64,000 nucleotides of DNA from CAUZIZ01 sp965219855 (GTDB taxonomy: Bacteria > Acidobacteriota > UBA6911 > RPQK01 > JAJDTT01): NCBI GenBank assembly GCA_965219855.1, contig CBDCOR010000021.1, positions 558,001 through 622,000 of the forward strand. The letters run 5' to 3'. How positions within the stretch are numbered: the first letter of the stretch is position 1; every line of letters starts with the position of its first letter. The position numbers and the translations under genes were made by a program. The notes under the pieces are model-generated. The model was not told the origin of the DNA. It ran no database searches and saw nothing but the letters and a program-made list of their open reading frames with translations. Below are positions 9,324 through 17,928 of the stretch, in pieces.

Positions 9324-10453
9324 CTTCGCACCACCGCCAGGTATCGGTCGAGCTCTCGCAGACTCTCGAGGTTATGAGCTGGGGCTAAGACGTCCAGGTA
9401 GGGTAAAACGACCTTCATTCCTGCTGCGGTCGGCTCGTAGCCGGGAGTGCCGGCGAGAGGATTGAGCCAGAGGATCCGCCCCGCACTCTGCTTCAACCCC
9501 GACATCGCCTTCCGAAGTACATCCAGCTCGCCCGTGTCCCACCCATCGCTCAGGATCACGACCGTGGTCTTCGGGCCCAGGCACTGCCTGTGACGGTCGA
9601 GTAGGGACTCAAGACAGAAGCCGATTCGCGTGCCGCCACGTCTTGGCATGGACAACCGAAGTTTCCGCAGAGCCTGGCGAACACCCCGACGCCGAAGGGC
9701 GCCGCTGAGGCGGTAGAGCTCGGTGCTGAAGGCGAAGGTCTCTACCCGTCCCCGCTTTCCGCACGTCGTGAATAGATAGCCAAGATGGAAGAGGAAGCGG
9801 CCGTATAGCTCCATCGACCCACTCACATCCAATACCAGCACCAGGTCCGCCTTCTCCCGGCGACGCTGCTTGTAAAGCAGCTGAAACAACTCGCCGCCAC
9901 TTCCCAGGTTTCGTCGGAGGCTGCGCCTCAGATTGGGTACCTGACCTTGACGACTCGCCATTCTGCGCCGGGAGAGCCGGGTAGCAAGCCGTCGGACCAA
10001 TGACTTCACCAGCGGCTCCAGACGCCTCATCTCCTCTTCGTCTACCTGTCCGAAGTCCTTTTTCAGCAGTGTCTCAAGTGGGCTATAGGACATGAGTCCG
10101 GACTCGCCTTCTAGATCCTTTCCACTATTCCAGGAGAGAAGACTCAGTCCTTCCTTCGGCTGTGGTAACGACTGTCCATCAACCCTGGAAGGATCTCCCA
10201 GGTCGCGGTTCAGCGCTCTACCACCGAAGTACCAGTCAAAGCACCGGTCAAAGATCTCTTGTCCGCGGCGGCTGTAGGAGAAGGTGGATCGCAGGGCAAG
10301 CCGAAAATCCTCCTTGTCGGTGAGATCGACAGCAGAAAGGGCTTCAATGCCGCCTGTTACGTCTCCGGGACCCAGACTGAGGCCCCGGGATCGAAGAAGG
10401 CGGGCGAAGGCAATCAGGGTTTCTTCGAGGCTTCCGGAGTCAGGATCTGTCAC
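9320..10453 (-). CDS. coxE: VWA-domain protein, CoxE-like
   Basis: 377 residues. The C-terminal half is a von Willebrand A domain with a complete metal-binding start, LVLVLDVSGSMELYG (DxSxS), and later TVVILSDGWDTGE. The N-terminal half is the helical, arginine-rich region typical of CoxE-family proteins, including GALSAVDLTDKEDF-like spacing. In carboxydotrophs CoxE works with the AAA+ protein CoxD to insert or mature the Cu/Mo site of CO dehydrogenase; related pairs serve other molybdenum hydroxylases. The CoxD-like gene ends 6 bases upstream and mocA overlaps downstream, which supports a maturation role. The client enzyme is unknown here. Confidence 0.87.
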   Translation of the reverse strand: MTDPDSGSLEETLIAFARLLRSRGLSLGPGDVTGGIEALSAVDLTDKEDFRLALRSTFSYSRRGQEIFDRCFDWYFGGRALNRDLGDPSRVDGQSLPQPKEGLSLLSWNSGKDLEGESGLMSYSPLETLLKKDFGQVDEEEMRRLEPLVKSLVRRLATRLSRRRMASRQGQVPNLRRSLRRNLGSGGELFQLLYKQRRREKADLVLVLDVSGSMELYGRFLFHLGYLFTTCGKRGRVETFAFSTELYRLSGALRRRGVRQALRKLRLSMPRRGGTRIGFCLESLLDRHRQCLGPKTTVVILSDGWDTGELDVLRKAMSGLKQSAGRILWLNPLAGTPGYEPTAAGMKVVLPYLDVLAPAHNLESLRELDRYLAVVRR

Positions 10454-10459
10454 GGAGGA

Positions 10460-11386
10460 TCATCTCCCCTGTATTGCTGCCTCGACCCTCTGAAAGGCAC
10501 GCTCCAGTCCAGCACTGGGAAAACCTTCCAGGCCGCCGAGGAGAGCCTCCAGGTAGAGGCTCTTCATTCGGTTCTGATCCTCGGAGTGCTTGAGAATGAT
10601 TCCCAGCGTGCTCTCGACCAACTCCTTCGAGAGCTGGTCGCGCTCGAAGTGCACGAGAGCGGCAGCCCAGTCCAATGTCTCCGAGATACCGGGGGACTTC
10701 TCCAGGGAAAGACGTCGAAGCATTTGCACGAATGCGACGATCTGGGAACGGAGTGCTTCGCTCGCCTCGGGCACCTTGGCTCGCACGATCTCCAGCTCCT
10801 TGTCGAACGAAGGGAAGTCGATCCAGAGGTAGAAACAGCGCCGTCTCAAGGCGTCGGAGAGCTCCCGGGTCCGGTTGCTGGTCAACACCGTGTACGGTCT
10901 CTGTCTGGCACGAATGGTGCCCAGTTCCGGGATCGAGACTTGCCAATCCGAAAGGAGCTCCAGGAGAAAGGCCTCGAACTCTTCGTCACTGCGATCGATC
11001 TCATCCAACAGTAGAACTGGAGACTTGTCCAGGGTGATGGCTTGAAGCAAAGGGCGCTTCAGGAGATAGGACTCACCGAAGATCTCTTCCTCAGTCGTTC
11101 CTCGGGTCTCGTTGAGTCGAATATGAAGCAGCTGTTTCTGGTAGTTCCACTCGTAAAGCGTGGCATTGGTGTCTATTCCCTCGTAACACTGCAGCCGGAT
11201 CAGTTCTGTCCCCAAGACCCGTGCCATCACGTTGCCAATCTCGGTCTTCCCCACACCGCTGGGTCCTTCGACGAGTAGAGGACGACCCAGTGTCGACGCC
11301 AGGTGGATCGCGGTGACGACAGGACGCTCGGCGATATATTGGTGGCGTTTCAGATCCTGGGTCAGTCGTTCGATTTCCAAGTGCAT
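10460..11386 (-). CDS. coxD: MoxR-family AAA+ ATPase, CoxD-like
   Basis: 308 residues, full length for a MoxR/CoxD ATPase. Walker A is at about residues 37-46 (VEGPSGVGKTEIG), Walker B is LLLDEIDRSDEE, and sensor 1 is TSNRTRELSDALRRRC with an arginine finger candidate. The protein should power remodelling of a molybdenum hydroxylase together with the adjacent CoxE-like VWA protein, as shown for CoxD in CO dehydrogenase maturation. It is the first gene of the mocA-coxE-coxD minus-strand unit. Upstream lie a short CAGGTTT tandem repeat and then the group II intron region, so the original promoter or upstream genes may have been displaced. Confidence 0.88.
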   Translation of the reverse strand: MHLEIERLTQDLKRHQYIAERPVVTAIHLASTLGRPLLVEGPSGVGKTEIGNVMARVLGTELIRLQCYEGIDTNATLYEWNYQKQLLHIRLNETRGTTEEEIFGESYLLKRPLLQAITLDKSPVLLLDEIDRSDEEFEAFLLELLSDWQVSIPELGTIRARQRPYTVLTSNRTRELSDALRRRCFYLWIDFPSFDKELEIVRAKVPEASEALRSQIVAFVQMLRRLSLEKSPGISETLDWAAALVHFERDQLSKELVESTLGIILKHSEDQNRMKSLYLEALLGGLEGFPSAGLERAFQRVEAAIQGR

Positions 11387-11404
11387 GAAGGAGTAAGAGT
11401 TTAC

Positions 11405-11433
11405 AGGTTTCAGGTTTCAGGTTTCAGGTTTCA
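11405..11433. repeat. Four tandem copies of CAGGTTT
   Basis: The 7-base unit CAGGTTT repeats four times in a row immediately upstream of the coxD-like gene. Runs of this kind are prone to slippage; no function is evident. Confidence 0.8.
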
Positions 11434-11839
11434 AAAGAGGGGAAGTGGTTTCGGATGATCGAGGTCAACCCCAACGGGGTGCGATGAGCCGCAGTGGCTC
11501 GAACTAAGTCAACCATGGTAGACAAACGGTGAGGCGTTTGAAAGGAGGGAAATAGAGGGATAAGAGAAGCAAGACGCCGAAGCCTACCTGTGCGAGTCCA
11601 CGCTGGTACAGAACTTCCTGCTCGAACTCCGCAACTAACCAGCGGAGGTAGGCAGCCAGGGCGCTCCCAACGGCAGGTCCGGAAGAAGGGATCGTCACGA
11701 AGGGGCCAGGCAGGAAGACTTCGGGAGACGGCACTTCGGCCTAGAGCAAAGCGCCAACGACCGCCCTTGAGCGAAGCGTCGGCGAGGTTCCCTGACCTCG
11801 TCTTCAGAGAGAACATGTGGTTATCTCTCTGGAACTGCT
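11434..11839. other. No convincing gene
   Basis: About 400 bases between coxD and the retroelement. Short open frames exist on the minus strand, one with a hydrophobic stretch (GFGVLLLLSLYFP), but none has a recognisable start signal or family. It may be debris left by the neighbouring insertion. Confidence 0.4.
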
Positions 11840-12215
11840 TTGGGTGATACCTGTCGCCGCCTGAGGAAAATGGTTCGAGTCATGACCGGTGAAGGTCCCC
11901 CACCGTCCCACGTTGGGTGAGTCCGCGCTATAAGCCCTCGGCGAAAGGCGACGGATGATGCGGTGCTGTGGAGAAGGCCTCCTGAGCCGCCTCCGCTTTA
12001 GGGATTGCCGCAGAGCCGGAGTACTCCAGTTTCGACTGGAGGAAAGGTAAAACCGAAGACGAGCTGAGGAAGGATCTGAGCTCTGGGTAGTTAGCGTCCC
12101 GGCCGTGGCCTCCAAAATGGGCCGGCCCGTGCTCTTGCCCGGGTCAAACCGAGAAAACAGACACCTAGGTGCCTGGCTAAGAAACACCCGATAGATCCCC
12201 GGTCCGTCTCACCTG

Positions 12216-13481
12216 ATGATGCAACCTAACAGGAACACCATGGTGAAGAGCAGAAAGGAGCACTCGCTGACCGGTCGCATTACGATCGAGCTCATGCGGG
12301 CCGCTTTCAAGAAAGTCAAGCGCAACCGAGGTGCCGCTGGAGTGGACAAGGTCAGCGTCGGGAGGTTCGAGGCTAACCTCGAACCAAACCTTCTCGCCCT
12401 GATGAAAGTTCTCAAATCAGGGGCGTTTCGGCCCGATCCGCTGCTCCGCGTCCGGATCTCCAAAGGCCCTCGCACGAAGAAGACCCGGCCGCTCGGGATC
12501 CCCGTGGTCCGCGATCGCGTGGCCCAGGAGGTTCTGCGGCGGCTGCTGGAACCTATCTTCGAGCCGCTCTTTCAGGACGCCTCCTTCGGGTTTCGTCCTA
12601 AACGCAACTGTCATCAGGCGATCCAGTGGCTGTTGTCCCTTCACGACGCCGGCTACCTTTGGGTACTCGACGCCGATGTGGAAGGTTTTTTTGACCACAT
12701 TCCACAGAACGTCATTATGCAGTTGGTGGCCGACAAGGTTGCCGACGGCAATATCCTTCGCCTTCTCCAACGATTTCTCACTGCCGGGGTCATGGACGAC
12801 GGAGTCTTCAAGCCGACCACGGTCGGCACGCCACAGGGAGGAGTCATTTCCCCACTGCTGGCTAACATCGTCCTCAACCAATTGGACTGGGCCTTGCACC
12901 GGGCGGGTTTTCAATTCGCCCGCTATGCTGACGACTTCGTCGTCTTGACCCGGTCCCAACAGCAGGCGCAAGAGGCTATGGAACTCGTCCAGCAAGTGCT
13001 GGAAACCCCACTTCAGCTACGGCTGAGTCCGGAGAAAACCCGGATCATGACGTTCGGAAAAGGCTATGAATTTCTTGGCTTTTTCCTCTCGTCCCGTTCC
13101 CGGCGCATGCGCGACAAGTCCCAGCAGAAATTCAAGGATAAGGTGCGGGAATTAACCGTCCGCTGCCATAACCTCGATGCCGAGGCAATCCTGAAATTGA
13201 ACCGAGTGATCAGGGGGACAGCACAGTACTTCACCCCCGAGTTTGCGACCAATCGTTGGCTCTTCCAAAAGCTCGACTCCTGGGTCCGAATGCGACTCCG
13301 GAGCATGAAGCTTAAACGGAAGAACTACAACGACAACCGCAAACTCCGGGTGGGGTTCTTCTGCCGAAAGCTCGGCTTGCTTTCCCTGGAAAGCTTCTGT
13401 CTCTGTCGCAACACCTACGGTCAAGTATGTTACGTCGTTCCCCGAAATGGGGCAACGTCTTTGGGGTCGCCCGGTGAGTGA
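12216..13481 (+). CDS. ltrA: Group II intron reverse transcriptase/maturase
   Basis: 421 residues. The reverse transcriptase blocks appear in order: RGAAGVDKVS, RPLGIPVVRDRVAQE, FGFRPKRNCHQA, WVLDADVEGFFDHI, TPQGGVISPLLANI and the catalytic FARYADDFVVL near residue 240. A C-terminal segment (LNRVIRGTAQYF to WVRMRLRSMKLKRK) matches the maturase-specific domain. There is no obvious HNH endonuclease domain, so mobility would rely on other target chemistry. The protein would bind and splice its own intron RNA and reverse-transcribe it into DNA. It appears full length and intact. ATG at 12240 is an alternative start. It lies between the cox-type cluster and a kinase fragment, in a region of broken genes. 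Confidence 0.85.
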   Translation: MMQPNRNTMVKSRKEHSLTGRITIELMRAAFKKVKRNRGAAGVDKVSVGRFEANLEPNLLALMKVLKSGAFRPDPLLRVRISKGPRTKKTRPLGIPVVRDRVAQEVLRRLLEPIFEPLFQDASFGFRPKRNCHQAIQWLLSLHDAGYLWVLDADVEGFFDHIPQNVIMQLVADKVADGNILRLLQRFLTAGVMDDGVFKPTTVGTPQGGVISPLLANIVLNQLDWALHRAGFQFARYADDFVVLTRSQQQAQEAMELVQQVLETPLQLRLSPEKTRIMTFGKGYEFLGFFLSSRSRRMRDKSQQKFKDKVRELTVRCHNLDAEAILKLNRVIRGTAQYFTPEFATNRWLFQKLDSWVRMRLRSMKLKRKNYNDNRKLRVGFFCRKLGLLSLESFCLCRNTYGQVCYVVPRNGATSLGSPGE

Positions 13482-13529
13482 CCCTCACGCCGGTAAATGT
13501 GGGGAACAGACCCCATCGCGACAACGGGG

Positions 13530-13557
13530 AGGGGCAGGCGGGAACTCCGCCTGCCTC
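13530..13557. other. Strong GC-rich hairpin after the reverse transcriptase gene
   Basis: GGCAGGCGG at 13533-13541 pairs with CCGCCTGCC at 13547-13555. There is no T tract, so it is a weak terminator candidate; it could also be part of the intron's 3' RNA structure. A second hairpin, CCCAGGGTT/AACCCTGGG, lies at 13640-13661. Confidence 0.45.
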
Positions 13558-13783
13558 TTACCCGCGTGCGGCCTGACCCACTTTTTGCCCTTCTGTACGC
13601 AACCCATTCAGGGTTGAAATCCAGGGGAGACGCCGTTGACCCAGGGTTCGGAAACCCTGGGCTGAAATACGGAATCCCTTCAGGATTCACCTCCTTCCTA
13701 TGCACTCAGAGCGCCATCACTCCAGAAGTTAACGACAATTTTCAAAACTACCCCGTTCGAGCAAATCCTGATTCTTCAACCAC

Positions 13784-14059
13784 TTAGGCATTGGGGCTTG
13801 CAAGTCCAAGCTGGACGTACTCCATCGAGATGAAGTCTTTGCCCTCCGCTAGTCCGATTTCAAAGATATTGCAGACAAAGGCGGGGTCCAGAGCCGCCGC
13901 TGATCTTGCCTCTCGCAGAAAACGCCGCTTGTCTTCCGGGTCTCGCCGCATCTTCTCAGGTAGGAATTTGAGGGCCACTTTACGGTCTAGGGCCCCGGTG
14001 TCTTGTGCAAGGTACACCTCGCCCATCCCACCTTCGCCAAGCTTGGAGGTGATCTTCTA
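13784..14059 (-). pseudogene. Ser/Thr protein kinase, N-terminal fragment
   Basis: The minus-strand frame encodes ITSKLGEGGMGEVYLAQDTG, the glycine-rich ATP loop of PknB-type kinases, then RKVALKFLPEKM with the catalytic lysine, then REARSAAALDPAFVCNIFEIG and DFISMEYV. It stops after about 85 residues, before the catalytic HRD and DFG motifs. The frame is also closed by a TAG just before the kinase domain start, so only the N-lobe remains. Such kinases are numerous in Acidobacteria. This is a dead fragment beside the retroelement. Confidence 0.75.
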
Positions 14060-14222
14060 ATGGGAGAGAGTCTGACCTATCAAAACGGGCCTCCAGGCTG
14101 TAGAGAAGCCTATGAGGCAATACTAGATTGTTGGGTCTAGAAGGGCAATCTCACGGGGATGGTTCGAACCCGCTGGAACAAGACAGACTGGGTCAGACCC
14201 GCGAGTTTCGGCGACGGCACAG

Positions 14223-14345
14223 TCAGGACCAGACGGTCTGAACCAACCCCAGCTCCTCGACTTCGGCGTCCTTGGTAATGAGTTTCGCGCCGCCCTGGCC
14301 AGGCCACGCAGGCCACGTGTCAGCCTTGACGGTATAGACTGCAAT
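14223..14345 (-). pseudogene. Possible PIN/VapC-like C-terminal remnant
   Basis: A short minus-strand frame reads AKLITKDAEVEELGLVQTVW and then stops. This resembles the last strand region of PIN-domain toxins (LITxDxx...GxVxTVW). There is no start and no N-terminal half, and the match is weak. Confidence 0.2.
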
Positions 14346-14396
14346 CGACTAGACTTCGTCCCACTCCAAAGATGACGCCTCCAGTGGAACGATACG

Positions 14397-14756
14397 ATGG
14401 AGAAACTCGATAGGATCGTCGTCGTCTTCCGAGTGAGGGTCAATCCAGGCATGGAAGAAGTCTACGAAAAGCGGCTCGCCGTGGTCTATGAGCTTGCTTC
14501 CAAGAGTCCTGGCCTACTTCCACTCAAGGGTTATGAAGATTCCGACGGCGAGAAGGTTTACATTATTGAGTGGGACAGCGAGGAGAGCATGAGCCGTTGG
14601 GCAAATGATCCCGTGCATCAAGAAGCCAAGAGGGAAGGCCGCGAGGAGCTCTACTCATGGTACAGTGTGCAGATCTGTCGTGAGTTCCAGACATTGGGCG
14701 CGGGTTTCAGGGCGGACCAGGCGTCTCCACCGCTGACTTCATTGCCTGAAAGCTAG
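14397..14756 (+). CDS. Antibiotic biosynthesis monooxygenase (ABM) domain protein
   Basis: 119 residues. Residues 5-95 fit the small ferredoxin-like ABM fold: RIVVVFRVRVNPGMEEVYEK forms the first strand and helix, then SPGLLPLKGYED, VYIIEWDSEESMSRWANDP and HQEAKREGREELYSWY. Proteins of this family oxidise quinones or aromatic compounds without cofactors, or act as binding or haem-handling proteins; the specific substrate cannot be read from sequence. The gene ends 9 bases before the MEDS-domain gene, indicating an operon with the signalling genes downstream. The C-terminal 20 residues after the domain are low-complexity. Confidence 0.8.
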   Translation: MEKLDRIVVVFRVRVNPGMEEVYEKRLAVVYELASKSPGLLPLKGYEDSDGEKVYIIEWDSEESMSRWANDPVHQEAKREGREELYSWYSVQICREFQTLGAGFRADQASPPLTSLPES

Positions 14757-14765
14757 GGAGAAGAG

Positions 14766-15377
14766 ATGGCTGTGCCAAGACCCATTGAGCTCGGGATCGG
14801 TGGAATCGAGGCCGAAAAAGGCATCCATATCGTGCATTTCTACCATGGACAATCACAGATGCATGATGTGCTGTCCCCCTACGTCGAGACGGGAATCCAG
14901 AACGGGGAATTTGTTGCCCTCGTGATCGACCCGGCTCTTGCACAGGGTGTCCTGGACAAGCTTGGAGACATGGGGAAACGAGCTTTGGATCTGGGTCAAC
15001 TCCGAGTCGCCAACGGGGCTCCTACCCCGGAAAAGATGGGCGAATTCGCAAAAGGACTGGCACTGGAATGTGCCGATCGAAGCTGTGACCGGCTACGGGT
15101 CGCCGCAGACATGTCGTTTGCAGCTAGTGTCGGACTGAGCCCCTTCGAACTGATGTGTTGGGAGGCGATGAGCGACGGAAACATGCCTGAGGGAGACGAA
15201 GTCGCGGTTCTGTGTCAATATGATGTGACGGCGTTCCCGGGAACCATCATCCTGGATGCGCTGCGGACGCATCCGCTCTGCGTCAATGGAGGCGTGCTTC
15301 AGGAGAATGTCCTCCACATGGAGTCCGCCGTGTTCCTCGAAGAACTCGAAGCTCGCCCGACTGCGATCTATGTGTGA
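14766..15377 (+). CDS. MEDS-domain sensory protein
   Basis: 203 residues that match the MEDS domain (methanogen/methylotroph DcmR-type sensory domain) over nearly the full length. Features are HIVHFYHGQSQMHDVLSPYV near the N-terminus, 'GIQNGEFVALVIDP', 'LRVAADMSFAASVGLSPFE' in the centre and 'VAVLCQYDVTAFPGTIILDALRTHPLCVNGG' near the C-terminus. The domain is a RecA-like derivative found in sensor proteins and anti-anti-sigma contexts; its ligand is unknown. It stands alone, without a kinase or DNA-binding domain, so it probably acts with a partner. A sigma-54-type regulator follows about 140 bases downstream but is now deleted internally. Confidence 0.82.
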   Translation: MAVPRPIELGIGGIEAEKGIHIVHFYHGQSQMHDVLSPYVETGIQNGEFVALVIDPALAQGVLDKLGDMGKRALDLGQLRVANGAPTPEKMGEFAKGLALECADRSCDRLRVAADMSFAASVGLSPFELMCWEAMSDGNMPEGDEVAVLCQYDVTAFPGTIILDALRTHPLCVNGGVLQENVLHMESAVFLEELEARPTAIYV

Positions 15378-15513
15378 GCCCCGCGATCCCTCCTGAAAAT
15401 TATGGTCAGAGCGCCGGCGAGTACGTCCAGGACGATGTTGACAACACGAACTGCCCTGTGTAAGCGCCCCAACGCCTCGGGACGTAACGGGTTCGCAATC
15501 CGATAGTGCGCTG

Positions 15514-16757
15514 ATGTCCATGAGTACTCGCCAGGGGTACGATACAACCGAGCTGGCTTGGGCGCTGCTGACCGCGCTCTCCGAGGTCGGGGACGAGCGG
15601 GAGCGAGCGCGTCTGACCGCCACTGGCCTGCCCTCGATCCTTCCCTGTCGCTTGAGCGGCGTGATCCTGCTAGACCAGGCTGAAAACATCTGGAGCCTGG
15701 TTGCACAAGCCAATGGCCATCTGCTCGATTCCTCGGACAGGCGAACAGCCTTGGCAATCCTCAAGCCCCTCGTCCTGGAGCTGTTTCGGAGACCACAACT
15801 CAGGGTTGTGAGACTGGGCGAAGGCGCAGAACAACCTCGCATCTCCTCCTGGATGGACAGCCTCAACATGCCGTGTTTTGCGGTGGTCCCTGTGAGAACG
15901 GTTCGTAGTCGAGTGGGAGCATTGTTCCTCGGCAGTGAGCGCGTGGAAGGCTTGTCTCCCCGGGAGCAAACCACCCTGATTGCCCTCGCCAGACAGCTGG
16001 CAATCGGCATCGAGAATCTTCGCCTCAATCAGAAACTGGCCGAGTACTCGCAAGACCTCGAGGATCTGGTCAAGGAACGAACCGAGGAACCCTCTTTCTG
16101 GATGAGATCGGTGATCTCTCGCAGGAGGTCCAGGTGAAGTTATTGAGAACCTTGCAGGAACAAGAATTCGAGAGAGTGGGTGGGACAGAAACGATCAAGG
16201 TAGATGTGCGTGTGATCGCTGCGACCAACCGAAACCTGGAGCAGTCTATTGCAGAGAACCGCTTCAGGACGGACTTGTATTATCGCTTGAATGTCTTTCC
16301 ACTTCATCTTCCATCCCTGAGCGAGAGGCAAGGGGACATTCCTTTGCTGGTCAGGTACTTCGTGGAGAAGTATGCCACCAAGATAGGCAAGCAAATCGAT
16401 ACCATCAGCCAGGAAACGATGAATCGACTCGATCTCTATTCCTGGCCGGGAAACATCCGAGAACTCGAGAACGTGATCGAGCGCAGCGTGATCTTGTCGA
16501 ATGCGTCAACCTTGGACATTGAGGAAGAGTTCCTACCTTTGTCAGTGCGGCCAGACCGAAAAGACCAAGAGATCCTGAACCTCCAGGAACTGAATCGGTT
16601 CCACATCGAGAACATCCTGGAGCGGACGCAATGGGTGGTCGAAGGGCCAAATGGAGCCGCCAGGATTTTGGGTCTACATCCCAATACACTGCGCAGCCGG
16701 ATGGAAAAACTGGGAATCCAGCGCCCGAATATTCACTCGGAGAAGAGAGAATCTTAG
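15514..16757 (+). pseudogene. GAF / sigma-54 AAA+ transcriptional activator with internal deletion
   Basis: The first frame (15514-16137) encodes a GAF sensor domain (LPSILPCRLSGVILLDQAENI ... ARQLAIGIENLRLNQKLAEY) followed by the usual coiled linker ending LVKERTE. The sequence then jumps, out of frame, to GTLFLDEIGDLSQEVQVK, the Walker B block of sigma-54 activators. It continues through LLRTLQEQEFERVGG, ATNRNLEQ, FRTDLYYRLNVFPL and SWPGNIRELENVIERSVI to a Fis-type helix-turn-helix (GAARILGLHPNTLRSRMEKLGI). Walker A and the GAFTGA sigma-54 contact loop are missing, so roughly 100-150 codons have been lost at a GAGGAACC junction near 16083. An activator lacking these cannot open promoters. 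Confidence 0.85.
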
Positions 16758-17041
16758 CTCCAGATCTCCAGCTCCTCGGCTTCTGGGCTGCGTTTTCCCA
16801 ATCCACTCATTCTCGAATTCGGACCACGATATTTCGTAGACTCTGAAATGTCGTAGCTCAGATTTACCCTTCTTCCCCACAGCCAATCCTTGCTAACCCA
16901 CTTTTCTCAATAGGTTGAGCTTCAAGTTGGCAAGTTTCTGTCTCTGGCACACAGATTGCTATCTGTAGTCGGTGTTGGATGGCAGAGGGCCACGGCGATA
17001 CAGCGAGTTTTCGGTGACCAAATGAAAAAGGAGAAAAGGAA

Positions 17042-17833
17042 ATGAAAGCAGCAATGATGCAGGAGTTCGGAGATGTCGACGTCCTGAAGTATGGTGACCT
17101 GCAAACCCCCAGCCCCAAGCCAGGACATGTCCTGGTCAAGGTTCTGGCTGCCGGCATCAATAGATTCGATCACTACATTCGGGAAGGGTCCGTCGTACCC
17201 GAGCTCCCCTTTCCTCACATCCTGGGAGCGGATGCTTCCGGTGAGGTGGCCGGGCTGGGCGAAGAGACCAATGGCTTCAAGAGGGGTGATCGCGTCGTCC
17301 CAATGCCTGGATTCCCGCAGCAAAAGGGCGAATACAGCATCCGCCCGGCTGCCACGGCACCCAGCTTTACCCTGCCCGGCCTGGGAATCCCAGGGACCTA
17401 CGCGCAGTACATTGAGATCCCTGCCGAGTGGGTGGTCAGGGATGAGACCGGGCTGACTCCGGAGGAAGTGGCGACGCTGCCGATGGTCCTGGGGACCGGG
17501 GTTCGAGCAGTGAAAGAGGTAGGCCAGGTTCAGGCCGGGGACAGGGTGTTGGTCCAGGCTGGTGGATCCGGCTCAGGCAGCATGCAGGTCCAGATAGCGA
17601 AGGCTCTCGGAGCCGAAGTCGCCACCACGGTCCGCAGCGATGCCAAAGGCGAATTTGCCCGAACCCTGGGGGCCGATCTGATCATCAACACTCGCAAGGA
17701 GCATTTCGTGGACCGTGTCAACGAATGGACCGGTGGTCAGGGACCCGACGTGGTGGTCGACAATCTGGGAGGCCCTATTCTGGCCCAGAGTATCGAGGCC
17801 GTGAGACCACTCGGTACCGTCGTCGCCTTTGGA
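17042..17833 (+). pseudogene. Zinc-independent MDR alcohol dehydrogenase/quinone reductase, 5' part
   Basis: The first 264 codons of a medium-chain dehydrogenase/reductase, with a strong GGAG ribosome binding site before ATG 17042. GHVLVKVLAAGINRFDHYIR, HILGADASGEVAGLGEE and the nucleotide-binding region VLVQAGGSGSGSMQVQIAKALG are present. The catalytic-zinc cysteine/histidine pattern is not obvious, so a quinone-reductase-like subgroup is likely. An IS21-type element is inserted after GTVVAFG. Deleting the element and one 8-base target copy joins this segment to 20747-20989 in frame, giving a 344-residue enzyme. As it stands the frame reads a few codons into the IS and stops at 17863. Confidence 0.9.
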
Positions 17834-17928
17834 TGTCAGGGGCCACCCAAAAGCGGCCAGTGAGGGCCACTTCAAAACCGGCCATTTTCAAGAGCCATTG
17901 AGGGCCGCATCCGGCGTAGGATGCGCCG

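Larger units (their letters stand above)
11840..13560 (+). mobile_element. Group II intron-type retroelement, limits approximate
   Basis: The maturase-type reverse transcriptase at 12216-13481 is preceded by about 375 bases without a gene but with many short complementary segments. These include CTATAAGCCCTCGGCGAAAG and GGGTAGTTAGCGTCCC, and the layout resembles the 5' ribozyme part of bacterial group II introns. I could not point to a convincing domain V or exact boundaries. Candidate 3' structures are a CCGGTGAG/CTCA-CG-CCGG stem at 13468-13493 and a GGCAGGCGG/CCGCCTGCC hairpin at 13533-13555. The ends given are estimates. Confidence 0.5.

Noticed and set aside
11424..12190. Minus-strand frames next to the retroelement
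   Set aside because: Low-complexity, arginine/serine-rich translations without ribosome binding sites.
13468..13493. Group II intron domain V
   Set aside because: CCGGTGAG/CTCA-CG-CCGG has a two-base bulge like domain V but lacks the AGC/CGC triad and the lower helix does not extend.
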